Part shown: one piece after another, positions 5,981 through 13,426 of the stretch
Numbering within the stretch: position 1 is the first letter of the stretch
Layout: every line of letters starts with the position of its first letter
Assembly: GCA_029938505.1 (NCBI GenBank)
Contig: JAOZUV010000018.1
Location: forward strand, 1-14,111
Reading direction: 5' to 3'
Length of the DNA stretch: 14,111 nt
Source of the DNA: Bacteroidales bacterium
GTDB taxonomy: Bacteria > Bacteroidota > Bacteroidia > Bacteroidales > GCA-2711565
Program-made: the position numbers and the translations under genes
Notes under the pieces: model-generated
Seen by the model: the letters and a program-made list of their open reading frames with translations, nothing else
The model's database searches: none
Told to the model about the DNA's origin: nothing

Positions 5981-7396
5981 CTATTTATTTAATCCAATGA
6001 ATGAAGATTCAATTTCTTCAATAAGTTTTCCGTTTGAGTAAACTCCAATTTTAACTTGATGATTCCCTTTCTCCAATGTTTCGATGTCATATAAAATGAA
6101 GAAAACAGATTCGCCCGTATTTTGAGCTTTAACAATGATGTCTTGACCAATCATTTTGATTTCACCTTTTTCAGATAGTAGGCGAATTTCAATAGGCATA
6201 TTTTTATTGGTTTTATTTACCAATTTAAGATTGTAAAGATTACTAATTTTTCCATCCGCTTGTTCTTGATAAAGCATCCCGGGTGCACGCAGGATAATAG
6301 CTTCGACTGATGAACGGATGCTAAATAAATAGCCAATTACGCCAATCAAAATTACGAGGACAACGGAGTATGCAGCTGATCGTATAGTAAATTTCCAGGG
6401 GCTTCCTTCTTTTATCATCTTTTCGGAAGCAAAACGAATCAGACCTCTTGGCTGCTCCACAGCATCCATCATCGAATTACAAGCATCGATACAAGCGGTA
6501 CAATTGATACATTCGAGTTGAGTACCGTTTCGGATGTCTATCCCGGTTGGACATACTTGCACACATTGGGCGCAATTAATGCAATCGCCTTTATCAACTT
6601 TTGATCTATCCTCGCCTTTAAAGAATGTACCCTTAGGTTCACCACGTTTATAATCGTAAGCTACAACAATGGATTGCTTGTCTAATAAAACACCCTGCAA
6701 TCGTCCGTACGGACAAACTGCTGTGCAAACTTGTTCACGGAAGTAAGAAAAAATAAAATAAAATATGAAAGAGAAAATAAGCATGGCAGTTAAGCCTCCA
6801 ATATGATTGAGAGGATTGTCTGTAACTATTAATTTCAACTCTTCAATCCCAATAATGTAGGCTAAAAATATATTTCCTATCAGAAAAGAAAAGGTGTAAA
6901 AAATGAAATGTTTTAATCCTTTTCGCCAAATTTTATTAAAACCCCAAGGCTCTTCATCTAATAACTTTTGATCGCGTGCGCTACCTTCAATAAAATATTC
7001 GATTTTACGGAAAATCATTTCCATAAAAATAGTTTGCGGGCATGCCCAGCCACACCAAACTCGGCCATAGGTTACGGTAAAAAGGATGATGAAAACAAAA
7101 AAGGCAATCATGGCCATGAAGAATAGATGAAAATCTTGGGGCCAAAATTGCATGCCTAAGATGATAATTTTCCGTTCAATAAAGTTGAGGAGTAAAAATG
7201 CTTCGCCATTAATTTTCAGAAAGGGTCCTGCAAATAAAAATGTAATTAAAATATAGGCTACAATAGTTCGGTAGTTTGTAAGCTTCCCTTTGGATTTTTT
7301 GGCGTAAACCCACAAGCGTTTTCCTGTATTGTCTATTGTTGCTAGACTATCTCTGAAATTTTCTTTTTCTTTTTCCGGACGTTTATATTGAACCAT
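5981..7396 (-). CDS. ccoG: CcoG/FixG cytochrome c oxidase accessory protein
   Basis: 471 residues, the usual length. Membrane spans lie near 44-62, 88-109, 162-183, 202-219 and 340-360. Conserved cysteines occur at the membrane edge, 'CGWACPQ' (115-121) and 'CTAVCPYGR' (224-232). A soluble loop holds two [4Fe-4S] ferredoxin motifs, C272-C275-C278-C282 and C296-C299-C302-C306. The C-terminal 365-471 is the Ig-like FixG domain. Work in Rhodobacter shows that CcoG reduces Cu(II) to Cu(I) for oxidase assembly; the intact clusters here fit that role. It precedes ccoH by one base. The gap to ccoP (112 bases) contains a hairpin repeat, so ccoG may have its own expression level. Confidence 0.96.
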   Translation of the reverse strand: MVQYKRPEKEKENFRDSLATIDNTGKRLWVYAKKSKGKLTNYRTIVAYILITFLFAGPFLKINGEAFLLLNFIERKIIILGMQFWPQDFHLFFMAMIAFFVFIILFTVTYGRVWCGWACPQTIFMEMIFRKIEYFIEGSARDQKLLDEEPWGFNKIWRKGLKHFIFYTFSFLIGNIFLAYIIGIEELKLIVTDNPLNHIGGLTAMLIFSFIFYFIFSYFREQVCTAVCPYGRLQGVLLDKQSIVVAYDYKRGEPKGTFFKGEDRSKVDKGDCINCAQCVQVCPTGIDIRNGTQLECINCTACIDACNSMMDAVEQPRGLIRFASEKMIKEGSPWKFTIRSAAYSVVLVILIGVIGYLFSIRSSVEAIILRAPGMLYQEQADGKISNLYNLKLVNKTNKNMPIEIRLLSEKGEIKMIGQDIIVKAQNTGESVFFILYDIETLEKGNHQVKIGVYSNGKLIEEIESSFIGLNK

Positions 7397-7439
7397 AGTA
7401 TTCTAATTCTTTCTATTTAATCTTATTTTGAGATGGTCG

Positions 7440-7503
7440 TTGAACGGAGTCGAAACATGATCGAAAAAATGCTAAACCATAGGCGCATTTCGACTTCGCT
7501 CAA
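7440..7503. repeat. Inverted repeat in the ccoP-ccoG gap
   Basis: TTGAACGGAGTCGAAA (7440-7455) pairs with TTTCGACTTCGCTCAA (7488-7503): a 16-position stem with one A·C mismatch and one G·T wobble, around a 32-base loop. The arms are of the 'TTCGACT(C/T)CGCTCAA' type often seen in Bacteroidota intergenic repeats. No T run follows on the minus strand, so it is not a typical terminator. Inside the operon it could slow 3' decay of the ccoNOQP message or reduce ccoG expression. Confidence 0.65.
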
Positions 7504-7508
7504 TGTGC

Positions 7509-8096
7509 CTATTCAGCTTTATACAATTTTCCTTCTGGAGCTTTTTGATTTGGAGGATTTGTGCCTTGCATACTCAAAATAAAACTACCCACTTCTTGCA
7601 TCTGTTTTGGTGTTAATTGTCCTTTCCAGGAGATCATTCCTTTGGATGGATTCCCCACTTCTATGATTTTATAAATATCACCGATGCTTCCACCATGAAT
7701 CCAATATTCATCCGTTAAATTTGGACCTACCAAACCTTCGCCTTTGGTTAAATGACAAACCATGCAGTTTTTATCATAAATGACTTTTCCGGCAATCATG
7801 CTAACTTCATCAGTCAAAATAGTAACCGTACTTGCACTCAATTCCTTGCTGGCTTTAGGTTTCATCATCATGGCTGCATTAGCCATCTCTTTAGCATATT
7901 CTTCATCTTGCAAATCACCTGTTTTCATCACATGATAACGTACCATATAAACAGCTGCAAAAATAATTGTGTTATAAAACAACCATAGCCACCATTTAGG
8001 CATAGGATTGTTTAACTCTTGAATGCCATCATATTCGTGATTGGACAAGAGTTCATCACCTGTTAATTCGTCTTTTTCTAATTTATCTTTTTCCAT
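7509..8096 (-). CDS. ccoP: Cytochrome c oxidase cbb3-type subunit III, single-heme form
   Basis: 195 residues. The N-terminus has the CcoP block 'DGIQELNNPMPKWWLWLFYN' (23-42), the start of the single membrane span (35-54), which docks to CcoN. An acidic/Met-rich linker (61-95) leads to one cytochrome c domain: CMVCH at 111-115 and the probable axial Met154 in 'SKGMISW'. Proteobacterial CcoP usually has two heme c domains in about 290-310 residues; here one is absent and nothing suggests truncation, because the frame is intact and closes with a normal last helix (163-176). One-heme CcoP forms are known in Bacteroidota. It receives electrons from periplasmic cytochrome c or the quinol-oxidising complex and passes them to CcoO. 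It lies five bases after ccoQ. Confidence 0.94.
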   Translation of the reverse strand: MEKDKLEKDELTGDELLSNHEYDGIQELNNPMPKWWLWLFYNTIIFAAVYMVRYHVMKTGDLQDEEYAKEMANAAMMMKPKASKELSASTVTILTDEVSMIAGKVIYDKNCMVCHLTKGEGLVGPNLTDEYWIHGGSIGDIYKIIEVGNPSKGMISWKGQLTPKQMQEVGSFILSMQGTNPPNQKAPEGKLYKAE

Positions 8097-8101
8097 CTTA
8101 A

Positions 8102-8302
8102 TTAATTTATAAGATTGATATCCTGATTTTTAAGTTCATTTTCTTCGAAGGGCATCATACTCATTTTTTGAATATCTGCTTTACGGATGCGGATAGCCCA
8201 AATAGTAAGTAGACTAAACATGCTTACAAATATCAAAAGCGAGATGATTGGATAGATGGCTACCCCCTCAATGGATTGTAAATAATGACTAACGATTTTC
8301 AT
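8102..8302 (-). CDS. ccoQ: CcoQ-like small subunit of cbb3 oxidase
   Basis: 66 residues with one membrane span (about 14-37) and a charged cytoplasmic tail, the layout of CcoQ/FixQ. Sequence in this family is poorly conserved, so the call leans on position: it lies four bases after ccoNO and five before ccoP. CcoQ stabilises the link of CcoP to the core and protects the oxidase in some species. The tail contains 'MSMMPFEENE', with Met-Met and acidic residues common among Bacteroidota CcoQ. Confidence 0.85.
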   Translation of the reverse strand: MKIVSHYLQSIEGVAIYPIISLLIFVSMFSLLTIWAIRIRKADIQKMSMMPFEENELKNQDINLIN

Positions 8303-8306
8303 GTCT

Positions 8307-10436
8307 TTATTTTTTGTAAATGTCTGTTCCTAATCGTTGTAAATAAGCAATTAAAGCAATAATTTCTTTATCGCTGGTAGTTTCTATTCCTGCGGCTTTC
8401 AAATTTGCAGCAATTTCGTTGGCTTGTTTTATCAAATCCTCATTTGCTTTTTCAGCATAGCCCTCAGCATATGGAACACCCAAGGATTGCATTACTTCTA
8501 TCTTTCTTGCCGTTAGTGAAAGATCCAGTTTGTCTTTAATCAACCAAGAGTAAGAGGGCATGATTGACTGTGGACTTACAGATTGTGGATCTAGCATATG
8601 ATTGTAATGCCACGAATTAGGTTTGTAATTTCGAGAACTTTGAACACCTTCTCTTGCCAAATCCGGGCCTGTACGTTTCGATCCCCATTGGAATGGATGA
8701 TCGTATACAAATTCTCCAGCTTTTGAATATTCGCCATAACGCTCAGTTTCGGATCGGAATGGACGAACCATTTGTGAGTGGCAAGTATAACAACCTTCAC
8801 GGATATAAATGTCACGACCTTGTAATTCAAGCGGAGTATAGGGTTGAACACTTGCAATGGTTGGAATGTTTGTTTTTATCAGGTATGTTGGTACTATTTC
8901 AATAATACCTCCAATCAAAATAGCAACTAATGCAAGCAACATAAATTGAATAGGTCTTCTTTCCAACCAACGATGCCAGCCTTCGCCTTTTTGACGTTTA
9001 GGCGAAACAAGTTCGCGAGCGGGAGCTTCGGCTGCTTCTTCTTTCACCAATTGACCAGCCTTAACTGTTTTTACGATATTATAAAGCATCATAAATACAC
9101 CGATGATATACAAACTACCACCCATAATACGGGCATGGTACATCGGAATAATTTGAGTGACTGTTTCAAGGAAGTTTGGATATTTCAGGAATCCGTCAGC
9201 AGTGAATTCTTTCCACATTAAAGCTTGTGTTACAGCACCCCAATATAAGGGGATAGAGTAGAATAATATCCCTAAAGTTCCAATCCAGAAATGCGAATTA
9301 GCGAGTTTAACAGAATGTAGTTTGGTGTTAAATATTCGTGGAAGGAGCCAGTATAAAATACCGAAAGTCATAAATCCATTCCATCCCAAAGCACCAATAT
9401 GAACATGAGCAATAGTCCAATCTGTAAAGTGAGTGATTGCATTTACAGATTTAAGCGACATCATTGGTCCTTCAAAAGTGGAGAGTCCATAAGCGGTAAC
9501 AGCTACTACAAAGAATTTCAGAATGGGATCTTCTCGCACTTTGTCCCAAGCACCTCTCAAGGTTAAGAGCCCATTCAGCATACCACCCCAAGAAGGAGCA
9601 ATCAGCATGATGGAGAATGTTACCCCTAAGGCTTGTGTCCAATCGGGTAAAGAAGAATATAATAAGTGATGAGGCCCTGCCCAAATGTATAAAAAGATGA
9701 GTGCCCAAAAATGAATGATGGAGAGTTTATAGGAATAAATTGGGCGATTGGCTGCTTTTGGAAGATAGTAATACATCAATCCTAAGAAGGGAGTGGTGAG
9801 GAAAAATGCCACAGCATTATGTCCGTACCACCATTGTACCAAAGCATCTTGAACTCCTGCAAAAAGAGAATAACTTTTCCAGAAACTCACAGGAATCGCA
9901 AATGAATTCACAATATGTAACACAGCAACCGTTACGAAAGTGGCAATGTAAAACCAAATGGCGACATAAATATGTCCTGTTCGGCGTTTGAGAATGGTGC
10001 CAAACATATTCCATCCAAAAACAACCCAAATTATAGTAATAGCAATGTCGAGCGGCCATTCTAATTCGGCATATTCTTTACTGGTTGTGAAGCCTAAAAC
10101 TAAGGTAATTGCTGCAGCAAGGATAATTAATTGCCAGCCCCAAAAATGGATTTTGCTCAGCAAATCGCTAAACATACGTGCTTTAGCAAGTCGTTGGAGC
10201 GAATAATAAATGCCCATAAAAATACCATTGCCTACAAAGGCAAAAATCACGGCATTGGTGTGTACAGGTCTGATTCGTCCAAATGTATTTTCTGCAATTT
10301 CAAAAGATAATGCAGGCCATACCAATTGCATCGCAGCCCATAAGCCAACAAGCATTCCTATGATGCCCCAAAAAATAGTAGCATATGCGAAGTCCTTAAC
10401 GATCCGATTGTCGTAATAAAATTTTTCAATCTGCAT
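8307..10436 (-). CDS. ccoN: Fused cbb3 oxidase subunits I and II (CcoN-CcoO)
   Basis: 709 residues in one frame. Residues 1-460 are CcoN with about 12 spans: heme b ligand His59 ('RPVHTNAV'), copper B ligands His206 ('WWYGHNAVAFF'), His256 and His257 ('GPHH'), the probable redox-active Tyr250, and the heme ligands His344/His346 ('AHVHIGALG'). A charged Lys/Glu/Arg linker (461-495) joins a CcoO half: membrane span 496-516, heme c motif CYTCH (549-553) and axial Met626 in 'SIMPSYSW'. This is the core that reduces oxygen to water and pumps protons at low oxygen; CcoO passes electrons from CcoP. N-O fusion is typical in Bacteroidota. The ATG at 10436 overlaps the end of ccoS by 11 bases, indicating translational coupling. 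Confidence 0.97.
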   Translation of the reverse strand: MQIEKFYYDNRIVKDFAYATIFWGIIGMLVGLWAAMQLVWPALSFEIAENTFGRIRPVHTNAVIFAFVGNGIFMGIYYSLQRLAKARMFSDLLSKIHFWGWQLIILAAAITLVLGFTTSKEYAELEWPLDIAITIIWVVFGWNMFGTILKRRTGHIYVAIWFYIATFVTVAVLHIVNSFAIPVSFWKSYSLFAGVQDALVQWWYGHNAVAFFLTTPFLGLMYYYLPKAANRPIYSYKLSIIHFWALIFLYIWAGPHHLLYSSLPDWTQALGVTFSIMLIAPSWGGMLNGLLTLRGAWDKVREDPILKFFVVAVTAYGLSTFEGPMMSLKSVNAITHFTDWTIAHVHIGALGWNGFMTFGILYWLLPRIFNTKLHSVKLANSHFWIGTLGILFYSIPLYWGAVTQALMWKEFTADGFLKYPNFLETVTQIIPMYHARIMGGSLYIIGVFMMLYNIVKTVKAGQLVKEEAAEAPARELVSPKRQKGEGWHRWLERRPIQFMLLALVAILIGGIIEIVPTYLIKTNIPTIASVQPYTPLELQGRDIYIREGCYTCHSQMVRPFRSETERYGEYSKAGEFVYDHPFQWGSKRTGPDLAREGVQSSRNYKPNSWHYNHMLDPQSVSPQSIMPSYSWLIKDKLDLSLTARKIEVMQSLGVPYAEGYAEKANEDLIKQANEIAANLKAAGIETTSDKEIIALIAYLQRLGTDIYKK

Positions 10437-10644
10437 TGTTTGAGTTTTTAGGTTGTATGTTGTTTTTGTCTTCTTTTAGTTTTGATTCCTCTTTGTTCTC
10501 TTTTGGATGATCATCAAATAAAATCCGTACTGAGGGGGTATAGTCATCTTCGTATTGACCACTTTTTACCGACCAGATGAAGGCAATTAAAAATCCTCCT
10601 GCTACAAGTATACTAAAACCGATTAATACAAAAATTGCGCTCAT
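10426..10644 (-). CDS. ccoS: CcoS cbb3 oxidase maturation protein
   Basis: 72 residues from the ATG at 10644. The start 'MSAIFVLIGFSILVAGGFLI' is the standard CcoS beginning; an upstream ATG at 10662 would put the first codon on top of the -7 promoter element, so I reject it. One membrane span (2-24) is followed by 'SGQYEDDYTPSVRILFDD' and a highly charged, low-complexity tail. CcoS is needed to insert the heme and copper cofactors into CcoN. The gene ends inside the start of ccoNO (11-base overlap) and is the first gene of the ccoSNOQP transcript. Confidence 0.93.
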   Translation of the reverse strand: MSAIFVLIGFSILVAGGFLIAFIWSVKSGQYEDDYTPSVRILFDDHPKENKEESKLKEDKNNIQPKNSNNAD

Positions 10645-10659
10645 ACGATCAATGATTAA

Positions 10660-10690
10660 CAAATATATTCAGTTCATTTCTTTTATCAAA
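10660..10690 (-). promoter_or_regulatory. Promoter of the ccoS-ccoNO-ccoQ-ccoP operon
   Basis: On the minus strand TTTG (10687-10690) is followed by exactly 19 bases and then TATATTTG (10660-10667), a full match to the Bacteroidota -33/-7 consensus TTTG-N19-TAnnTTTG. Transcription should start near 10654, about ten bases before the ccoS ATG. The very short leader agrees with the ATG at 10644. Confidence 0.75.
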
Positions 10691-10692
10691 AA

Positions 10693-10724
10693 AGTAAAGC
10701 GGTAAATGTTTACTCAAATAGTAA
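10693..10724. promoter_or_regulatory. AGTAA/TTACT inverted half-sites upstream of ccoS promoter
   Basis: Three half-sites lie just upstream of the -33 box: AGTAAA (10693-10698), TTTACT (10709-10714) and AGTAA (10720-10724). The first pair forms AGTAAA-N10-TTTACT and the second pair forms TTACT-N5-AGTAA. Their position, about 40-70 bases before the predicted transcription start, suits an activator. No match to the TTGAT-N4-ATCAA Fnr box is seen. The protein is unknown. Confidence 0.35.
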
Positions 10725-10858
10725 TTTGTTTTAATTCTAAATAAAATGAAATGGGAATGAGAGATTTGAAATTTTGTGTGTTGATCAAGTTATCTATTTA
10801 ATATGTTAGTTGCATAAAGATAGGGATATTAACAGAGAAAGTAAAATAATGAGTATTA

Positions 10859-10893
10859 AGGGACTCCGTCCCCATTTCAGGGACGGAGTCCCT
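10859..10893. terminator. Long G+C-rich hairpin after ccoI
   Basis: The arms AGGGACTCCGTCCC (10859-10872) and GGGACGGAGTCCCT (10880-10893) are perfectly complementary over 14 bp around the loop CATTTCA. It lies 14 bases past the ccoI stop and before the ccoS promoter, so it probably separates the two transcripts. There is no strong T run after it on the minus strand, so it may work as a 3' stabiliser or as a REP-like repeat in addition to, or in place of, being a terminator. Confidence 0.65.
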
Positions 10894-10906
10894 AGTGGCG
10901 AATAAA

Positions 10907-13306
10907 TTATTTTAATCTTCTTCTATTTGCTATAAGCGCAGAAGTAAAAGTAATAAACGCCACCACGCTCACCGAGCTAATCGGCATAAGGATGGCTGAC
11001 AGAATAGGGGTGAGGACAGCTTGAACGGCAAAACTCAGACCCACAATATTGTATAGGAAAGAAATTCCAAAACTGATTTTTACAATTTTTAAACTGCTTT
11101 TACTAAAGTTGATGTATTGCACCAAGGAACTAAATTTTTGTGCCTCAAGGATAGCATCACAGGCAGGACTAAAATGATAAATATTATCAGCAATAGAAAT
11201 CCCGACATCACTTTCGCTCAGTGCTCCGGCATCGTTCAAGCCATCGCCTATCATCATTACATTTTTGCCATCGGTTTTTAATTTTTTAATATAATTCAGC
11301 TTACTTTTGGGTGTTTGATCAAAATGAATTTGTTCTTTAATTGGAAATATTTTGTTTAAGGCTTCTCTTTCTGATTCATTATCTCCAGATAAAACATGTA
11401 AATCGAAATTATTTTTTAATTGGTCGATTACCTTTTCAATACCTGGCCGATAGATGTTCTTGATATTAAAGAAACCTTTGGATTCGTTATCAATCTTAAC
11501 AAATACTCTGGAAGAATAAGTCCCGTCCAATTTTTCTACACCATCGGTGAGGGCTTTTGACCCGATGATTACTTCATGTCCTTTAACCTTTGCTTTAATC
11601 CCTGCTGAAGGAACTTCTTCGTAAGTATCTACGGGAATAATTTTTTGATTAAGTGATTTGTAAACAGCGATACTAAGCGGATGAGTAGAATGATGTGTTG
11701 CTGATTTAATAAGTACCAGTTCTCCATTTGTCAAATCAATTTCAGAAGTGTCAATCTCAAATACTTCATTCTGAGTAAGGGTTCCAGTTTTGTCAAAAAC
11801 GATGGTATTAATTTTTGAGAGCTGCTCCACCACATCAGTTTTTTTGAGATAAAATCCACTTCGTCCAAAAATGCGCATGGCACTTCCAAAGGCAAAGGGG
11901 AGGGTTAATGCGAGGGCACAAGGACAGGCAATAATAAGCACCGAAGTAAAAGCATTCATGATGGAAACCGGATTTACCAAATACCAATAAATTCCTGAAC
12001 TCAAACTAATCAGGATGATGATAATAGTAAAATATTGGCTAACATTATTCACTAGGGTGTTGAGTCGAGATTCGCCTTTTTCGCTTTGGATGTCCTGATT
12101 CCATAAATCGGTTAAATAGCTTTGGGTCACTTCTTTTTCAATCATAATTTCGATGGCGCTTCCTATCTGACGACCACCTGCATAAATTAATTCCTTCTCT
12201 TTTTTTGGAACGGGAGTAGATTCACCACTCACAAAACTATAATCGATATTGGCTTGCCCTTTAATTAAAATAGCATCAGCTGGTATGAGTTCCTGATTCC
12301 GCACAATTAGTCGCTGCCCAATTTTTAATTGTTTAAGTGGGATGGATGTTTCCTGATTATTCTCATCTAAAATATTAACCGCTACCGGAAAGTAGGATTT
12401 ATAATTCCGTTCGAAAGATAAAGCTTGATAGGTTTTGTTTTGATACCATTTCCCAATCAAGAGGAAGAAAACCAGTCCTGCCAACGAATCAAAATAACCC
12501 ACATCAGTTTGTGAGATTACCTCAAAAGTAGAACGGATAAATAAAACCAATATCCCCAAGGAAATGGGAAGATCAATATTGATGACTTTTTTACGTAAGC
12601 TTTTAAAAGCCGAAACAAAATAGTCTGTAGCGGCATAAAAAATGACTGGTAAAGCGAGAATTAAATTTATATAAGCAAAGGTATAACGATATGACGTTTT
12701 TAGGGTTTCGTTAAAGTTGAGGTATTCAGGGAAACTGAGTAGCATGATATTGCCAAAACAAAATCCGGCAACGCCCAGTTTATAATAAATTTGTTTGTCG
12801 GTTTTTTGTTCACTTTTATGTTGCAGATCATCCAAGGTGATTTGTGGTACATAATTAACCGATACCATCAATTCTACCAATTGTCGCAAACTAAGTTCTG
12901 AATCTTTAAAGGTGATTCTTACTTCTTTTTTCACAAAGTTTACACTTGAAACCAATACAGAATTATTCAGTCGATGAAGGTTTTCCAATAACCAAATACA
13001 GCTTGAACAATGAATGCTAGGGATGAAAAATTTTACTTTACTGACCCCTCCATCGGAGAAATCCAATAATTCTTTTTTAATTTCATCATTATCCAGATAG
13101 GCGTATTTATTACCAATTTCGCTTTGGATGCTTTTTAGTCCGGGATTATCTTCTATCGAATAATATTCGCATGCCTCGTTCTCATTTAGAATTTCATAAA
13201 CGGCCTTACAACCACCACAGCAAAATGGTTTGTCGTCGTGCATCACCGGATGCAAACCACAATCTTCTCCGCAATGAAAGCAAGCTGGGCCAGAGTTTTT
13301 TACCAA
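10907..13306 (-). CDS. ccoI: CcoI/FixI copper P1B-type ATPase
   Basis: 799 residues from a TTG start. An N-terminal Cys cluster (CFHCGEDCG at 9-17, FCCGGC at 28-33; PF12156 type) is followed by a heavy-metal-associated domain with 'IHCSSC' (98-103). About eight membrane spans include the copper-passing 'CPC' at 461-463. The actuator loop carries SGES at 360-363 in place of the more usual TGES. The catalytic parts are intact: phosphorylated D505 in 'DKTGTLT', 'THP' at 541-543 and 'GDGLND' at 687-692. The C-terminal helix has 'MPISSVSVVAF'. This type exports or delivers Cu(I) for the CuB site of cbb3 oxidase. No in-frame ATG exists before the conserved Cys motif: the stop is at 13331-13333 and the first ATG codon is residue 22. 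TTG at 13306 is therefore the best start. Confidence 0.95.
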   Translation of the reverse strand: MVKNSGPACFHCGEDCGLHPVMHDDKPFCCGGCKAVYEILNENEACEYYSIEDNPGLKSIQSEIGNKYAYLDNDEIKKELLDFSDGGVSKVKFFIPSIHCSSCIWLLENLHRLNNSVLVSSVNFVKKEVRITFKDSELSLRQLVELMVSVNYVPQITLDDLQHKSEQKTDKQIYYKLGVAGFCFGNIMLLSFPEYLNFNETLKTSYRYTFAYINLILALPVIFYAATDYFVSAFKSLRKKVINIDLPISLGILVLFIRSTFEVISQTDVGYFDSLAGLVFFLLIGKWYQNKTYQALSFERNYKSYFPVAVNILDENNQETSIPLKQLKIGQRLIVRNQELIPADAILIKGQANIDYSFVSGESTPVPKKEKELIYAGGRQIGSAIEIMIEKEVTQSYLTDLWNQDIQSEKGESRLNTLVNNVSQYFTIIIILISLSSGIYWYLVNPVSIMNAFTSVLIIACPCALALTLPFAFGSAMRIFGRSGFYLKKTDVVEQLSKINTIVFDKTGTLTQNEVFEIDTSEIDLTNGELVLIKSATHHSTHPLSIAVYKSLNQKIIPVDTYEEVPSAGIKAKVKGHEVIIGSKALTDGVEKLDGTYSSRVFVKIDNESKGFFNIKNIYRPGIEKVIDQLKNNFDLHVLSGDNESEREALNKIFPIKEQIHFDQTPKSKLNYIKKLKTDGKNVMMIGDGLNDAGALSESDVGISIADNIYHFSPACDAILEAQKFSSLVQYINFSKSSLKIVKISFGISFLYNIVGLSFAVQAVLTPILSAILMPISSVSVVAFITFTSALIANRRRLK

Positions 13307-13331
13307 TTTTTGAGGTGTTTGATTAGATATT

Positions 13332-13339
13332 CAAAGTTA
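13332..13339 (-). promoter_or_regulatory. Candidate -7 element for ccoI
   Basis: The minus strand reads TAACTTTG here, a full match to TAnnTTTG. No TTTG is present 19-21 bases upstream, so only half of the promoter is visible. Transcription would begin near 13325, about 20 bases before the TTG start at 13306. Confidence 0.4.
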
Positions 13340-13356
13340 GCAATTTTTAGAATTAA

Positions 13357-13395
13357 GATGCTAGAAGTTAAGATTTGTTCCTATTCTAGAGCATC
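13357..13395. repeat. Inverted repeat in the gap upstream of ccoI
   Basis: GATGCTAGAA (13357-13366) pairs with TTCTAG-A-GCATC (13384-13395), ten complementary pairs with one bulged A, around a 17-base loop. It lies between the end of the unknown membrane protein gene and the ccoI -7 element. It may be a weak terminator for the first or an operator for the second; the sequence does not decide. Confidence 0.4.
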
Positions 13396-13426
13396 AAAAT
13401 TCCTTGCTAAGAAAAGCTATTTTGAA

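Noticed and set aside
8591..10416. Several 60-90 codon frames on both strands across ccoNO.
   Set aside because: All are shadows of the 709-codon ccoNO gene, whose heme and copper ligands are all in place.
10645..10662. Upstream ATG for ccoS at 10662.
   Set aside because: It overlaps the TATATTTG promoter element and adds residues not found in CcoS proteins, which begin MSxIFVLIGFS.
10781..10788. TTGATCAA as an Fnr box upstream of ccoS.
   Set aside because: An Fnr site needs TTGAT and ATCAA separated by four bases; here the halves overlap, and the site lies about 130 bases before the predicted transcription start.
4325..13306. The cbb3 region as a new respiratory system.
   Set aside because: Gene content and order (ccoI, ccoS, ccoNO, ccoQ, ccoP, ccoG, ccoH, safE) are the known Bacteroidota arrangement; only the details reported as findings are unusual.
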